NCBI RefSeq assembly: GCF_000276665.1
Contig: NW_004955402.1
Span: 9,460,581 to 9,524,580, forward strand
Direction of reading: 5' to 3'
DNA: 64,000 nucleotides
Source of the DNA: Chinchilla lanigera
Lineage: Eukaryota; Chordata; Mammalia; Rodentia; Chinchillidae
This document shows, piece after piece, positions 1 through 9,664 of this stretch (within the stretch, counting starts at the first letter, position 1; each line of letters begins with the position of its first letter). The notes beneath the pieces were generated by a model. It was given only the letters and a program-made list of their open reading frames with translations, made no database searches and was not told the origin of the DNA. The translations under genes were made by a program, and so were the position numbers.

Positions 1-30
1 TGTTCCCAAAGCATATGTCTGCTGAGGGTG

Positions 31-160
31 TTTTTGGGGGGCGAGGATGTTGAGACAGGGACTCACTATGTAACCCAGGCTGGCCTGGAACTCACGGTGG
101 TCCTCCTGCCTCAGCTTCCTAAGTGCTGGGATTACAGGCATGGACCACCATGCCCAGCTA
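31..160 (-). repeat. B1 SINE
   Basis: Reverse-complement B1: GAGACAGGGACTCACTATGT, then CAGGCTGGCCTGGAACTCA, TCCTCCTGCCTCAG and the A/B-box end GTGCTGGGATTACAGGCAT. The T-rich tract at the left marks the A-tail of a minus-strand insertion. Confidence 0.9.
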
Positions 161-706
161 TTTCTTATTTTTTCAAAGTTAACACACACATTCATTTCAT
201 ACTGCAGGTTTAGTATGAAAACAGCTGTTTTCCCCCCGGGGTTTCCCCATCGATCCCTTCCCATTCCCCGGAGCACTGCCTGGGTAGCTCTCCAGCGTTT
301 CTCCTGGCTTTTACCTTTCAGGATCTGCTGTTGCCACACCATCCAAGCCTGCAGTGTGCGGCAGTGCTGTTCATGCACTCAGGATCTTGTGGTGTGGCTG
401 GGTCGGCTCTGGCTGGGCTGGGAAGGAGCGGCTCGGCTCTGTGTCCTCACACCCGCTTCTGAGCGTCACAGGGTGGTGCGGACGGCTGGGTCACTCTCTC
501 CCTATAGGCTCATTTGCCACGGACCTGGTAGATTTGCCTGATATAGACATTTCATATAAGTGGGATCACACAAAATGTGATGTTTTTTACGCTGGCTTCT
601 TTCACTTAGCATAATGTCATCAGGGCTGTGTGTTAGTACATATCAGTACTCCATTCTTTTTTATTGCTGAATAGTATTCCGTTGTATAGATATACCAAAA
701 TATACC

Positions 707-1044
707 TGTTATGGGTTTGCATATGGATGTCCCCCCCAAGCCTCAGGTGGGCTTTTCAGAGGTGGCTGAACCTTGAGTTTGTGATTGGCTCATTAACTAG
801 TGCTGGGCTTGGTTTGAGTGTGACACCCACCTAGGTCGGGCAGCCTGCATACAATATAAGGGAGGAAAAGAGGCTCGCCCCTCCCCTTTATTCTCTTGTT
901 GCCCCCCTGCTGTGCCCCCTGACTTGGAGCCAGCTGATTACTGACCGAAACCTCCACAAACTGTGAGCTAAATAAACCTTTCCCTCTCCTAACCTTGGGT
1001 GTCAGGTATTTTGTCTCAGCAAGGAGGGAAAAGTAGCTAAGACA
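707..1044 (+). repeat. MaLR solo LTR
   Basis: Starts TGTTATGGGTTTG and ends CTAAGACA. It contains the usual MaLR polyadenylation block (AATAAACCTTTCCCTCTCC) and GTGTCAGGTATTTTGTCTCA near the 3' end. Same general type as the LTRs at 45784-46132 and 48018. No internal region follows, so it is a solo LTR; it sits inside an L1 fragment. A clean 5-bp duplication is not visible. Confidence 0.85.
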
Positions 1045-1240
1045 GTGACCACGCATCTCCCCATTTGTGCTGTTATAAAATTCATGTGCAGGCTTTTGTG
1101 TGTGCACGTTTTCCTTTCTCTAGGGTGTGTATCTAGGAGGAGAATTGCTGGGTGATACTGTAACTATTTTTTTTTTTTCTTTTCAATTTGTATTTTTTAT
1201 TAGTACATGCTTCCAGTATATAATAAATTCTCATAGAGGT

Positions 1241-1379
1241 TTTCTGAGACAGGGTCTCACTCTGCAGTCCAGGCTGGCCTTGTGCTCACTGTGTAGCCCA
1301 GGCCTCAAACTCGCACCAACCCTGCCTCAACTTCCCAAGTACTGAGTTTATATATGGGTGTGTGCCACAACCCCTGGCT
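1241..1379 (-). repeat. B1 SINE
   Basis: GAGACAGGGTCTCACTCTGC through GTGTGCCACAACCCCTGGCT, diverged from consensus. A T/A-rich stretch at 1165-1240 to its left may include its decayed tail. Confidence 0.8.
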
Positions 1380-1509
1380 CTGTTTAATTTTTTGAGAAGC
1401 CACGAGGCTATTTTCAGGGGCAGCTGTGCAATTCTATACTTCCATCCACAGTGCTAGACGGGCCTCATTTCGCTGTATTTCTGTCACCTTACTGCCTGTC
1501 TTTCTTTGG

Positions 1510-1591
1510 TCTATTTGTGGTGCTGAGCATTGAACTGAAGGCCCCGTGTGTGCTAAGCTTGAACTCTGCCACTAAGCTCCTCCCCCAGCCC
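1510..1591 (-). repeat. ID-type tRNA SINE, old
   Basis: Degenerate reverse ID: GTGGTGCTGAGCATTGAACT through CTAAGCTCCTCCCCCAGCCC. Confidence 0.6.
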
Positions 1592-1655
1592 GTGTCTGTT
1601 TGGTTTGAGCCAGCTGCTTCTTACATATGTTCAGCTCCTCCTGTGTTAGCCCTGC

Positions 1656-1756
1656 ATTTTTTTTTGTTTTTGTTTTTTTTCCGGTACCTGGAATCGAACT
1701 CACGACGTTGTGCTTGCCAGGCAGGCGCTGTGCCGCTGAGCTAAATCCCCAGCCCC
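1656..1756 (-). repeat. ID SINE with target-site duplication
   Basis: T-rich tail, then CCGGTACCTGGAATCGAACT, GCCAGGCAGGCGCTGTGCCG and CTGAGCTAAATCCCCAGCCC. Flanked by TAGCCCTGC at 1647-1655 and 1757-1765, so the insertion is complete and fairly recent. Confidence 0.92.
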
Positions 1757-1789
1757 TAGCCCTGCCATTATCACCCTCTGAGTTACATT

Positions 1790-1888
1790 CTTTTTGTTTG
1801 TTTGGTTGTTTCTGGTACCGGGAATCGAACTCATGACCTTGCGCTTGCCGGTCAGGCACTGTGCTGCTGAGCTAAATCCCCAGCCCCT
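1790..1888 (-). repeat. ID SINE
   Basis: T/G-rich tail followed by GGTACCGGGAATCGAACTCA, the CAGGCACTGTGCTGCTGAGC box and CCCCAGCCCC. Second young ID within 35 bp of the one at 1656-1756. Confidence 0.92.
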
Positions 1889-2019
1889 CCTAAGCCTTTT
1901 AGGGTTCTGCAGTATAAACTATTGCTTCTTAGCCTTCCCAGAAGCCAGCAGGGTCCAGTCACCTTCATGGCATGCAATTCCCGAGTCCCTCACATCAGGA
2001 TCCTCATCTTAGTCTGGAT

Positions 2020-2150
2020 ACTCACGAGCTACAAGACCTTGTATCAAATTAATCTGACTTTTCTGGGCCTCAGTCTTCGCATCTGTAAACAGGGAGCATG
2101 ACAAAATGTGAAGACTTGGCATTCAGTGGGTGCTGACGAAATGTGAGTCT
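2020..2150 (-). repeat. MIR-like SINE fragment
   Basis: GGGCCTCAGTCTTCGCATCT GTAAA pattern followed by a GTGGGTGCTG-like end resembles the reverse complement of the MIR core. Confidence 0.55.
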
Positions 2151-2159
2151 CTCGTCCCT

Positions 2160-3770
2160 GCCCCCCACATGATGGGGATTCAGAAAGAGAGACTTAATCT
2201 CTGTCTCCTGCTTCTCCTCTAAGGAGTTCATGAGCGAGTGGGAGAGATCTTGGCCTGGATAACTCTAGTTTGCGTAATTTTCAACAGGAAGTAGCGCGCT
2301 CATGTGCCATAAGCCTGCTGGTTGCTGGGGGAACATGTGTGACAAGTGTCCTGGCTTCGAGTGGCTTTCCATCTGGTGGCATCGGAACGAGATCCAGGAA
2401 ATCAGGCAGAAGGAGGGGGTGCAGGGTGAGGATGGCAAAGTCTAAGTGCGGGGCTGTCCCCAAACTTTGTCCCCAGGCTGACCGGAGTCTGTGAATGTGT
2501 GTGACCCTCAAGCCACTAGGACATCTAAGTGAAAAGTCACTCGAACTCGTGTAGTCTGGAACTCACGCAGCAGGGCTCAGAGAAGTCCACAGCAGCACTC
2601 CGTTCTGGGTTCCTTGTCACCTGGGCCGGCCAGGCGGGGTGTCGCACGCCCGCGGTCCCGCGGGTCCGTGCCTGGCTGTCAGGCAGGCTGTTGCTGAGGA
2701 GATGGGTTGCTGAAGAATGTCACCTTCCCAGGCCTGACACCTGAAGACACTTGGGGCGCCTTTACTCTGGGTCCAGGCGCTGAGGAGGAGGCTTTGAGGA
2801 CGGGCCGTGACGCTGCGCACAGCGCCGGGCCGTCCGCCTTAATCGCAGCCCGTCGGTGCTTGGGGCCTGCAGTAGCCTTTCACTCTCAGGAACGTCCAAT
2901 TCCGGGCACCTGCATGACCGCGGCACCCTGTGTCCACACAGCCACGAGCCCGTGGGCTCCTGAAGTCCCCAGCGCCCCTGCCCACCCAGCTGATTCCCCT
3001 GCTGTTTGTGAATGGGCCAGCAGCTGGGAAGATCTCTCCTCGGGCCCAGCGGGGCACCGGCCTGGGGAGGAGGCCTCTGGATTCAGCTCTGGAAGGCCCC
3101 TCAGAGGCTGGGCGGGACTTAGCCCCCTGCTGGGAAGTAGAGGGAAGTTCCTGAGGAGGGGCTGCTGGGTTCAGGTGATTGGGGGTGACAGTAGAAGGGA
3201 CCTAGGACCCTGGCCTCTTCCCTTTATGCTTTGTCACTGTGCAGCTGTGAGGGGAGTGCTCCTGCCTCAGCCTCCCAGAAGCGTGGACTGGAGCCTCCAG
3301 GGCATCGGCCAGAACAAACAACTGTCTAGCTTGGCTGTCGGGGTATTTGTTAGTGGCTGAAGCTGACTGAGACAGAGCGTTACTGACCCATACGCCACCT
3401 GACTTTCAGGGATAGGAGAAGAGGATCTAGAGTCAATGATTAAAAACACTTCAGTAAAACAAAGCCAAAGGAGTTTTTGTTTTCCCTCTCTTAACGCTCC
3501 TCGGGGTCCCAAATAGTTAAAAAGCCACTGTGAGCTACCCAGAAAGGGTTGCAGTATGTATCATTTTTCAGCCACCCTCCCCCAGTAGCACAAAACCCAG
3601 CGAGACTGAACTAAAACACCTCTATACGTCCTTTCCGGGTGATCCCAGTCAGAAGTTACCCGTAGTGTTTTAATCATTGACCTCATATCTTGGGTGATTT
3701 TCTATCGACTTTCAGTACTGGGTGAGCGAGAAATATTTTTATTCTTGTAGTAGCTGTTATAAGAATGGCT
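2160..3770. other. Unique intronic sequence, GC-rich at 2600-3200
   Basis: No repeat or exon recognised. The open frames across 2617-3360 follow from high GC and few stop codons; no protein family is evident in any of them. Confidence 0.5.
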
Positions 3771-3775
3771 AATCC

Positions 3776-3975
3776 AGCTGGGCACAGTGGCACGTACCTG
3801 TAATCCTAGCACTCTGGGAGGCTGAGGCAGGAAGATTGCAAGTGGGAGCCCAGCCTGGGCCATTTATGGAAGTTGTGTCTTAAAATAAAAAGGGCTGGGG
3901 ATGTAGCTCAGTGCTGAGGCCTTGGATTCAGTGCTCAGCCTTGTGAAAGGAAAAAAAAAAAAAGAAAGAAAAAGG
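3776..3975 (+). repeat. B1+ID fused SINE (B1-dID type)
   Basis: A B1 left half (GGGCACAGTGGCACGTACCT, CTGAGGCAGGAAGATTGCAA, GTGTCTTAAAATAAAAA) runs straight into an ID-like right half (GGGCTGGGGATGTAGCTCAG) and ends in an A/G-rich tail. The same architecture recurs at 7453, 21078, 32703, 44025 and 49434. Confidence 0.8.
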
Positions 3976-4259
3976 CAAATCCTTTGGGAGGAGGGTTCGG
4001 GCAAGACGAGGAGACCCTTCTGAGCACTAGCACGGGTGGCCGCCTGCTAGGCCTTTGTTTTCTTGAGCCCCGATGGATTGAGTGTGCTATTTGGGGGAAG
4101 AGGCAGGGACAGAACCGCACTGCTTTAATAACAAAAATATGAGCAATGTAAATTCCCAGGGAAACTTCAGGAAAGAGAGAAGAGTCAGGCTAAGGGCTGC
4201 TGCGTGGGAAAAAGATCCGAGAGAGAAAACAAACAAACAAACAAGCAAACTCTCCGTTA

Positions 4260-4745
4260 CCCTGCTGGAAAGAGCTTTGGGGACAGCAGTAACGCCAGGC
4301 CCGTGCCCGGGGTGGAGCCCGAGCCCACTGCCCTGCGGCGAGGTCTCCGCAGCCCGCAGGGTCCCAGGAGGCTGTGCTGCAGGGGGCATGGTAGTGGCTT
4401 CGGCAGCAGGGCGCACCGGGGTCTGGGTGGCATCACACAGCCACACGGCGCCAGCCAGGCCAGGCTCGGAGCGTGCAGTCTGCCCCCGCACGGACGCCCG
4501 CCCTGGTCAGCCAGCTGCGTGTGGAAATACTTGGGGAAGAAGGTGTGTCCGTACTGAGCATGCGCAGACGTGTTCCCTGCGCAGCCATTGCTCCTTATGC
4601 GATAAAGCGTACCAGCCTTTTGTCCTTCTGAGCGCTTGCATCGTGTCAGGCATTGCGGGTCATCGAGACGCTGCAGTGCACGGGAGGAGGCCCGGAGGTT
4701 CTGTGTTACTACTGCGCCGTTTCGCGGGCGGCACCTAAGCCATGG
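4260..4745. other. GC- and CpG-rich unique patch upstream of exon 2
   Basis: Many CpG dinucleotides (for example GCGGCGAGGTCTCCGCAGCC near 4335 and TTTCGCGGGCGGCACC near 4722). Long frames are open on both strands over this stretch (about 200 codons each), which is what GC-rich non-coding DNA produces. A GAGTGAGTGA string near 4771 resembles a splice donor. No COLEC12 exon 1 coding start was seen. Confidence 0.4.
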
Positions 4746-4846
4746 TACCCAAGGATGCTGAGGACCGCATGGAGTGAGTGACTGAGCGCGTGAATGGATC
4801 TGAGCAGCAGCAGCAGTGGCAGGCAAGGGTTTCTCTTGGAGGGTAA

Positions 4847-4984
4847 GCCAGGTGCGGTGGCGCACGCCTGTAATCCCAGCACTGGAGAAGCTGAGGCGGG
4901 AGGATCGCGGCGAGATCGAGGCCAGCCGGGGCTACATAGTGAGTTCAAGGCCGGCCTGGAGTGCAGAGCAAGACCCTGTCTCAG
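4847..4984 (+). repeat. B1 SINE (quasi-dimeric)
   Basis: GCCAGGTGCGGTGGCGCACG, TGTAATCCCAGCACTGGAGA, GGCCAGCCGGGGCTACATAG, then the second half GTTCAAGGCCGGCCTGGAGT and AAGACCCTGTCTCAGAGAG. Its tail has become the GA microsatellite that follows. Confidence 0.93.
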
Positions 4985-4986
4985 AG

Positions 4987-5037
<51 letters not shown>

Positions 5038-5046
5038 AAGAAAGAA
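4985..5046. repeat. (GA)n microsatellite with GAAA end
   Basis: About 25 GA repeats followed by AAAGAAAG, grown from the A-rich tail of the preceding B1. Confidence 0.95.
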
Positions 5047-5394
5047 TATGAATGAGAATAGACCACTCTGTGGCCATTAATACGCTGGGTTCCTAAGTAG
5101 AGCAGAAAAAGAATAAGGGGTTGATGTGTGCTTGTTGAGCTGATTGCTGAGTTGGTGGGACGAGGGCCATTCTGATGGTAAGAATGCTCTTCCTCGCGGA
5201 AGGAGCTAAAGCTCTGACCCAGACACAAGAAGACTGTGACAGTCATGAATGTCTGGCCTTGTAGATCCCAAAGCGTCCCTTTTTGTCCTCAGAATAATCA
5301 GACAAGGGCAAAATATGAAGATCTCACACCTCTCGGTTCTCTGTTGGAAACAATTGTTTTCTCACCTGTGTCTTTATTTATCATTTATCTATTT

Positions 5395-5535
5395 ATTTTT
5401 GAGACAGGGTCATGCTATATATAGTTCAGGATGGCCTTGAACTGTGCAACCCAGGCTGGGTTTGAACTTGCTGTAATCTTCCTGCCTCAGCCTTCGGTGT
5501 GCTGGGTTTATAGGCGTGCACCACCATGCCCAGTT
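5395..5535 (-). repeat. B1 SINE
   Basis: GAGACAGGGTCATGCTATAT through GGCGTGCACCACCATGCCCA with a T-rich left end. Confidence 0.88.
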
Positions 5536-5886
5536 TCATGTGTGTTTTTATAAATTCTTTCTAACAAATCGCGATTCTATGGCTCTCAGCGTGGTGTTAT
5601 AATTGGCACATGTCCTGGATTCTCGGTACCATTTCGAGTTCCGCTCTAGCCAAAGCATGTCCCATGTGGGAGCTCAAGACTGTCACTGAAGCCTCGTGTT
5701 CCCCTTGATAGCCAGAGCGCTTCTTGGGTGATGAGACTGTGACTCATCCCACGGCCTGGGGGTCTCTGACCACAGTGAGCGCTGGATAGACGCTGCCGTG
5801 GTGAACCGCCTGTGTGGAGGAGCCTGAGGCGGGGGCAGGAGCGCTAGCCAACTCCGGTGTATTCCCAGACCCAGACTCCGAGCTAA

Positions 5887-5975
5887 AACACGTGGCTGTG
5901 CACACCTGTTGTCCCAGTTCCTTGGGAGGCTGAGCTAGGCGGAGCGCAAGCTGAAGATCTGTCTGGAGTTAATAA
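5887..5975 (+). repeat. B1 SINE fragment
   Basis: Left half only: GTGGCTGTGCACACCTGTTG and TTGGGAGGCTGAGCTAGGCG. Confidence 0.65.
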
Positions 5976-6197
5976 TCTTCCAGCAGTTTTTAAACTTACA
6001 CATTCAGTAGAAACTGTACTTTGAATCTGGGTCCTTTCCCGGGCTGGTGACAAGCAGCACGGAACTTCCTGGTGATACCGGGTGGCAGCAGTTCCCCACC
6101 AGCCCCGTGATTGCAAGGGGCACAGCTAGTGCGCTGCAGAATGCTGTGACCCTGAGCGAAGGTGTGGGGTAGGTGACCTGTGTTCAATGCACTTGGG

Positions 6198-6353
6198 GGT
6201 TTTGTTTGTTTTGTTTTGGAGGAGGGTCTTGCTTTATAGTTCAGGCTGGCCTTGAACTCACTATGTAGCCCAAGCTCCCTTCTCCTATTCAGCAATCCTC
6301 CTGCCTCAGCCTCCCAGGCGTCGGGATTATAGATGTGTGGCCACCACAGCAGG
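6198..6353 (-). repeat. B1 SINE
   Basis: GGAGGGTCTTGCTTTATAGT, CAGGCTGGCCTTGAACTCAC, TCCTCCTGCCTCAGCCTCCC and a T/G-rich left tail. Confidence 0.88.
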
Positions 6354-7106
6354 TGTTAAGTGCATTTTGACTTACAGTGTTTCCAGTTTCTACTGGATTT
6401 ATTGGGACATAACCCCACTGTAAATGGAGGGGAAGGTCCGGCTTTGCCACCTTGATATCTCTTACTTGTTAAAAAGTGTCCTTTGGTGCACAATTAATGT
6501 GGCATTTTGTCTGCACAGTGCTTGCCCTTTGCAGACCCACAGCTGGCAGAAGCGTGGCGTGAGAGTTCTCTGTGGAGGTGGTGAGGAGTCACCTTGTGCC
6601 CACGGGGGTTGGGCCTTTCAGAAGAAGTGTGGACAGCGTAGCCGCTCTCTGGTGTCCTCGGTGGCTCTGAGCTTAGGAACCGCACAGCCAGGCTCCCTGT
6701 TGAACACGTTCACAGGAGCTGTTGCCAGGTCCCGTGACCCATCAGAAGCAGTGTGGGGAGGGTCGGGGGGTCCCTGCAGCACTTTGCCGGCCTCCTGAGG
6801 CTCCTGAGAGTTGGTGGCAGCCGTGGCCCCAGGGCCCAGCGCTACTGGATCAGAGAACTTGACTTTTAAGGATGTAACCCCGTGGACATTGGTCACTTTG
6901 CCATTCACTCAACAGTTACTAAGTCTTTGGCCTTAGGCAGGCACTGGGAATTTAGTCACTGGAATCTAGGTAGAAAGTTCCCACTCACAGGCAGCACAGT
7001 GACAGTGATAAGCTCACACCTGCACACAGGAGACAGGAGGACGCCGTCAGAGAGTAATGCTGAGATAAGGCAGCGTGACAGAGCCGCTGAGTGCTCCGGA
7101 GGCACC

Positions 7107-7205
7107 TTTTTTTTCTTTTTTTTTGAGACAAGGTCTTGCTATGTGGCCTTGAACTCATAGCAGCCCCAAGTGCTGGAATTACAGGTGTGCACCAGCACAC
7201 CTAGC
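7107..7205 (-). repeat. B1 SINE, internally shortened
   Basis: T-run, GAGACAAGGTCTTGCTATGT, then directly CCAAGTGCTGGAATTACAGG; the middle of the element is deleted. Confidence 0.85.
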
Positions 7206-7235
7206 TGCAAAAGGGCAATTTGAAAGAGCCATACT

Positions 7236-7394
7236 GCCAGGTGTGGTGGCGCATGCCTGTAATCCCAGCACTCAGGAGGCTGAGGCAGGAGCATCGTTTC
7301 GAGTTCGACTCCAGCCTGGGCTACAAAGTGAGCTCAAGGCCAGCCTGAACTGCATAGTGAGACCCTGTCTCAAAAAGGGGGGAAAAAAAAGAGA
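7236..7394 (+). repeat. B1 SINE (quasi-dimeric)
   Basis: GCCAGGTGTGGTGGCGCATG to GAGACCCTGTCTCAAAAAGG, with both half-repeats of the internal duplication. Confidence 0.93.
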
Positions 7395-7452
7395 AGAAAG
7401 TAAAGCCACACTGCAGCAGAGATCTAAAATAGAAGTACATTGAGAACAGAAG

Positions 7453-7626
7453 GGCTGGGCACACTTGTACATTCCGTAAAACCCCAGGTCCTCGGGCGGC
7501 TCAGGCAGGGGGATCGCAAGTTCGAGGCCAGTCTAACTTAGCGAGACCCTGTCTCAAAATAAAAACAAGCTGGAAATACAGCTCACTGCGAAGGCCGTGG
7601 GTTCAGCCCCCAGCGTGGCAAAACGG
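7453..7626 (+). repeat. B1+ID fused SINE
   Basis: GGCTGGGCACACTTGTACAT, GCAAGTTCGAGGCCAGTCTA, ACCCTGTCTCAAAATAAAAA, then an ID half with CAGCTCACTGCGAAGGCCGT. It ends about 215 bp before the COLEC12 exon. Confidence 0.75.
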
Positions 7627-7814
7627 GCAGACCTGGGGAAAGCTTTGCAGGCCGTGGGCACAGCCAGTGCAGAGACCCGTGTCTAGCTCCGGGCTTTCTC
7701 CTGGGCACCCCGGAGCGGAAATGAAGCCACTGAGATGGGCGTCGTGGGGGAGGCGGGGGAGAGAGCTGGAACATCAGAGCCGCGAGCCCCTGTGCCGCTG
7801 TGCCCTGCGCCGGG

Positions 7815-7840
7815 CTAACGCTGTGTCTTTTCTCCTGCAG
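7815..7840 (+). promoter_or_regulatory. COLEC12: 3' splice site of COLEC12 intron 1
   Basis: CTAAC branch-like motif (A at 7818, 22 nt before the junction), then CTGTGTCTTTTCTCCTGCAG. Spacing and composition are those of a strong mammalian acceptor. Confidence 0.85.
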
Positions 7841-7891
7841 ACGACTTCGCAGAGGAGGAGGAGGTGCAGTCCTTCGGCTACAAGAGGTTTG
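7841..7891 (+). CDS. COLEC12: COLEC12 exon 2 (cytoplasmic tail of collectin-12), internal coding exon
   Basis: Seen: the exon is preceded by a CTAAC branch-point-like site (7815-7819), a pyrimidine-rich tract and CAG, and is followed by GTGAGT. It is 51 nt, enters in phase 1 (the first G of the first Asp codon comes from exon 1) and leaves in phase 1. It encodes DDFAEEEEVQSFGYKRFG when joined to neighbouring bases. Known: this matches the N-terminal tail of collectin-12 (SRCL, CL-P1), a type II membrane scavenger receptor with a transmembrane segment, coiled coil, collagen-like stalk and C-type lectin domain. It binds oxidised LDL, microbes and glycans on endothelial cells. The tail carries an acidic EEEE run and a YKRF motif of the YxxPhi type used for clathrin-mediated uptake. 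Exon 1 (only the first two codons are coding) and exon 3 (transmembrane) were not found here. Inferred: the gene runs on the plus strand and the exon is intact. Identification rests on recall of the protein family, not on a search. Confidence 0.93.
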
Positions 7892-7897
7892 GTGAGT
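7892..7897 (+). promoter_or_regulatory. COLEC12: 5' splice site of COLEC12 intron 2
   Basis: GTGAGT directly follows the last exon base (TTTG); it matches the GTRAGT consensus fully on the intron side. Confidence 0.88.
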
Positions 7898-8230
7898 TCC
7901 AGCAAAGCTCTGTCTTCTCCCTGCTCAGCCTGGGTCGCAGTAACAGGCCCTCAGAGGCGGGAATAAGCCCACGGTGGGACCCTGCACGCCTGGCAACGTT
8001 GTGGCTCGGAGGTCCGGTGCTTGGGAAGTGAGGCTGCGTGGAACAGGCAGCTGACGGCCACCCTCCGAGGGGCCGTGGGCCAGGAGCTGTGCCCAGGTGT
8101 GGGAAGGGTGTGATGTTTGTGGGTCTGAATACAGAGCAGATGGCTTGCGACCGAGTATGGCAGGAAAGGGAAAATCCGGGGCAGAATTCGTGGGATTTCT
8201 CTGTGTCGGTATTTACTGACTTATTTAGGT

Positions 8231-8328
8231 GTTTTGAGACAGGATCCCCCTGTGTAGTTCAGGCTGGCCTTGGACTCACGGCGATCCACCTGCCTCTGCC
8301 GCGGTTGCTGGGACTAGAGGTGTGTGCC
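8231..8328 (-). repeat. B1 SINE, old
   Basis: TTTTGAGACAGGATCCCCCT, CAGGCTGGCCTTGGACTCAC and TTGCTGGGACTAGAGGTGTG. Confidence 0.82.
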
Positions 8329-8514
8329 TTAGAAACCCTCATTCTCTGTCTTGCCTGTCGCTCAGGCCTGCGCTCCTATAGCTCAGTATCCATCAGTGGG
8401 CGGGAGGGAGGGAGGCTTCTCCAGAAAGCCAGCTACACACAGGTGCTTCGGGACGGGTGAGCCATGGCTCCCAAAGGTGCCAACATCCTGGGCCCTGAAT
8501 GTCGTCGTCTGTGT

Positions 8515-8872
8515 GATCAAGTTAAGAGTTTGAGACGGGCGGAGTGTCCCGAGCCACCTATGTGGGCCCCAGATGCCATCACGGGAGTCCTTAGGAGAAT
8601 CTGCAGCAGGCACAGGAGGTCCGACGACAAGCGGCAGGGGTGTGGCGGAAGCAGGAGTGGAGGACGGTGGGGGGGCTCATGGGGAGGAATTGGTGGCTCT
8701 TGAGCTGAAAAACGCCAAGAAATGGGTTCAGAGCCTCCAGAGGACAGCAGCCACCCAGCTGCTTCATTCCAGCCAGCGGAGGCGGGCTGCAGACCTCAGG
8801 CTTCCAGATTGCAAAGAGAAGGAGTTTGTGTTGTTGTGCCGCCCTGTTTGGGGTCCGTTACAGCAGAGGGGT
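8515..8872 (+). repeat. MLT1-like LTR, degraded
   Basis: The order of motifs fits the second half of a MaLR/MLT1 LTR: AGCCTCCAGAGGACAGCAGC, CAGACCTCAGGCTTCCAGAT, AGAGAAGGAGTTTGTGTTGT and TCCGTTACAGCAG at the 3' end. High divergence makes the left border uncertain. Confidence 0.5.
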
Positions 8873-8876
8873 GGGG

Positions 8877-8898
8877 GGGGAGAGAGAGAGAGAGAGAA
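8877..8898. repeat. Short (GA)n tract
   Basis: GGGGAGAGAGAGAGAGAGAG followed by AATGAAGGAATGAA. Confidence 0.8.
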
Positions 8899-9395
8899 TG
8901 AAGGAATGAATCTATTTCCTGTTGCTTAAAAAAATCCTGGCTGGACCTTGATTAGTGTTAACAACCCCCAGCTGCTCTGGCTCCCCCGTTATTTGAACAT
9001 TTTTCCTTCTGGAAACTTCTGTTTCTTTCTGGGAAAGAAAGCCGCCTGTGGGGTGGGAACGCGGTGGCACCGAGCCCACGGTGTCTCCATTCATGCCCTG
9101 GCGCGCCGTGGGCGCGGGCCTCTCCCCACCTCTTCCTCCGCCTCCGCCTCCTCCTCACTCGGCCTGTTCCTGGGGCCGCAGCAGGTCCTCCTGCTGCTCC
9201 CTGCGGAGTCGCTGGAGGTGGCAGCAGGAGTGAGATGGAACCAAGAATTGCAGAGGAAAACGAAACACAAAACCAAAACATCAAAAGGCAGAGATAAGAG
9301 GGCGCTCAAAGTGGCCAGAACAAGGCAGCATGGACTGATGTCTGCACAGTGTGGAAATCAGTAGAAGTGTGAAGCATCAAGCGAAAAGGTCCTGA

Positions 9396-9537
9396 GCCGG
9401 GCATGGTGCGCATCCCTGTAGTCCCAGCGCTCGCAGAGGAGCGCCTTGGGGTTCAAGGCCAGCCTGGGGGGCATATCGAGATCCAGTGTCAAAGATAAAT
9501 AGATAAATAAATAAATAGATAAATTAGTAAAATAAAG
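9396..9537 (+). repeat. B1 SINE fragment with (AATA)n tail
   Basis: GCCGGGCATGGTGCGCATCC, GTTCAAGGCCAGCCTGGGGG, then AAATAGATAAATAAATAAAT tail. The central part is shortened. Confidence 0.8.
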
Positions 9538-9579
9538 GAGAAAAAGTCTCTTTAAAAAGAGTGACCTCGAGAGAAAGTT

Positions 9580-9662
9580 CTTTTTTTCCGGTACTGGGAA
9601 TCGAACTCATGACCTTGCGCTTGTCAGGCAGGCTCTGTGCCGCTGAGCTAAATCTCCAGCCT
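9580..9662 (-). repeat. ID SINE
   Basis: TTTTTTTCCGGTACTGGGAA, CGCTTGTCAGGCAGGCTCTG and CTGAGCTAAATCTCCAGCC. Confidence 0.9.
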
Positions 9663-9664
9663 GG

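Larger units (their letters stand above)
505..1460 (-). repeat. Old L1 3' region, interrupted by an LTR and a B1
   Basis: Pieces at about 505-706, 1045-1160 and 1380-1460 read like the antisense 3' end of L1 ORF2/3' UTR (ATTTCATATAAGTGGGATCA, TTCACTTAGCATAATGTCAT, TTGCTGAATAGTATTCC, GAATTGCTGGGTGATACTGT). The pieces are collinear when the MaLR LTR (707-1044) and the B1 (1241-1379) are removed, so both inserted later. Confidence 0.75.
1..7840 (+). other. COLEC12: 3' part of COLEC12 intron 1
   Basis: Inferred from the exon at 7841-7891. The stretch holds SINEs, an L1 fragment with a nested MaLR LTR, GC-rich unique DNA at 2600-3200 and 4260-4740, and unique sequence at 160-505, 2160-3770, 5050-5390, 5540-5880 and 6360-7100. 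I saw no ATG-AAA-G followed by a donor site that could be COLEC12 exon 1. Confidence 0.75.

Noticed and set aside
2617..3360. 217-codon plus-strand frame
   Set aside because: GC-rich, no domain, no conserved start context; the opposite strand is also open in places.
4082..4865. 218- and 202-codon frames on opposite strands
   Set aside because: Both strands open over the same GC-rich DNA, random composition and no recognisable protein; treated as chance.
4983..5046. Long Arg-Glu repeat protein
   Set aside because: Translation of the GA microsatellite in a B1 tail.
1..7840. Search for COLEC12 exon 1 (ATG AAA G followed by a donor)
   Set aside because: No such string with a donor was found upstream of exon 2, so exon 1 is probably outside the window.
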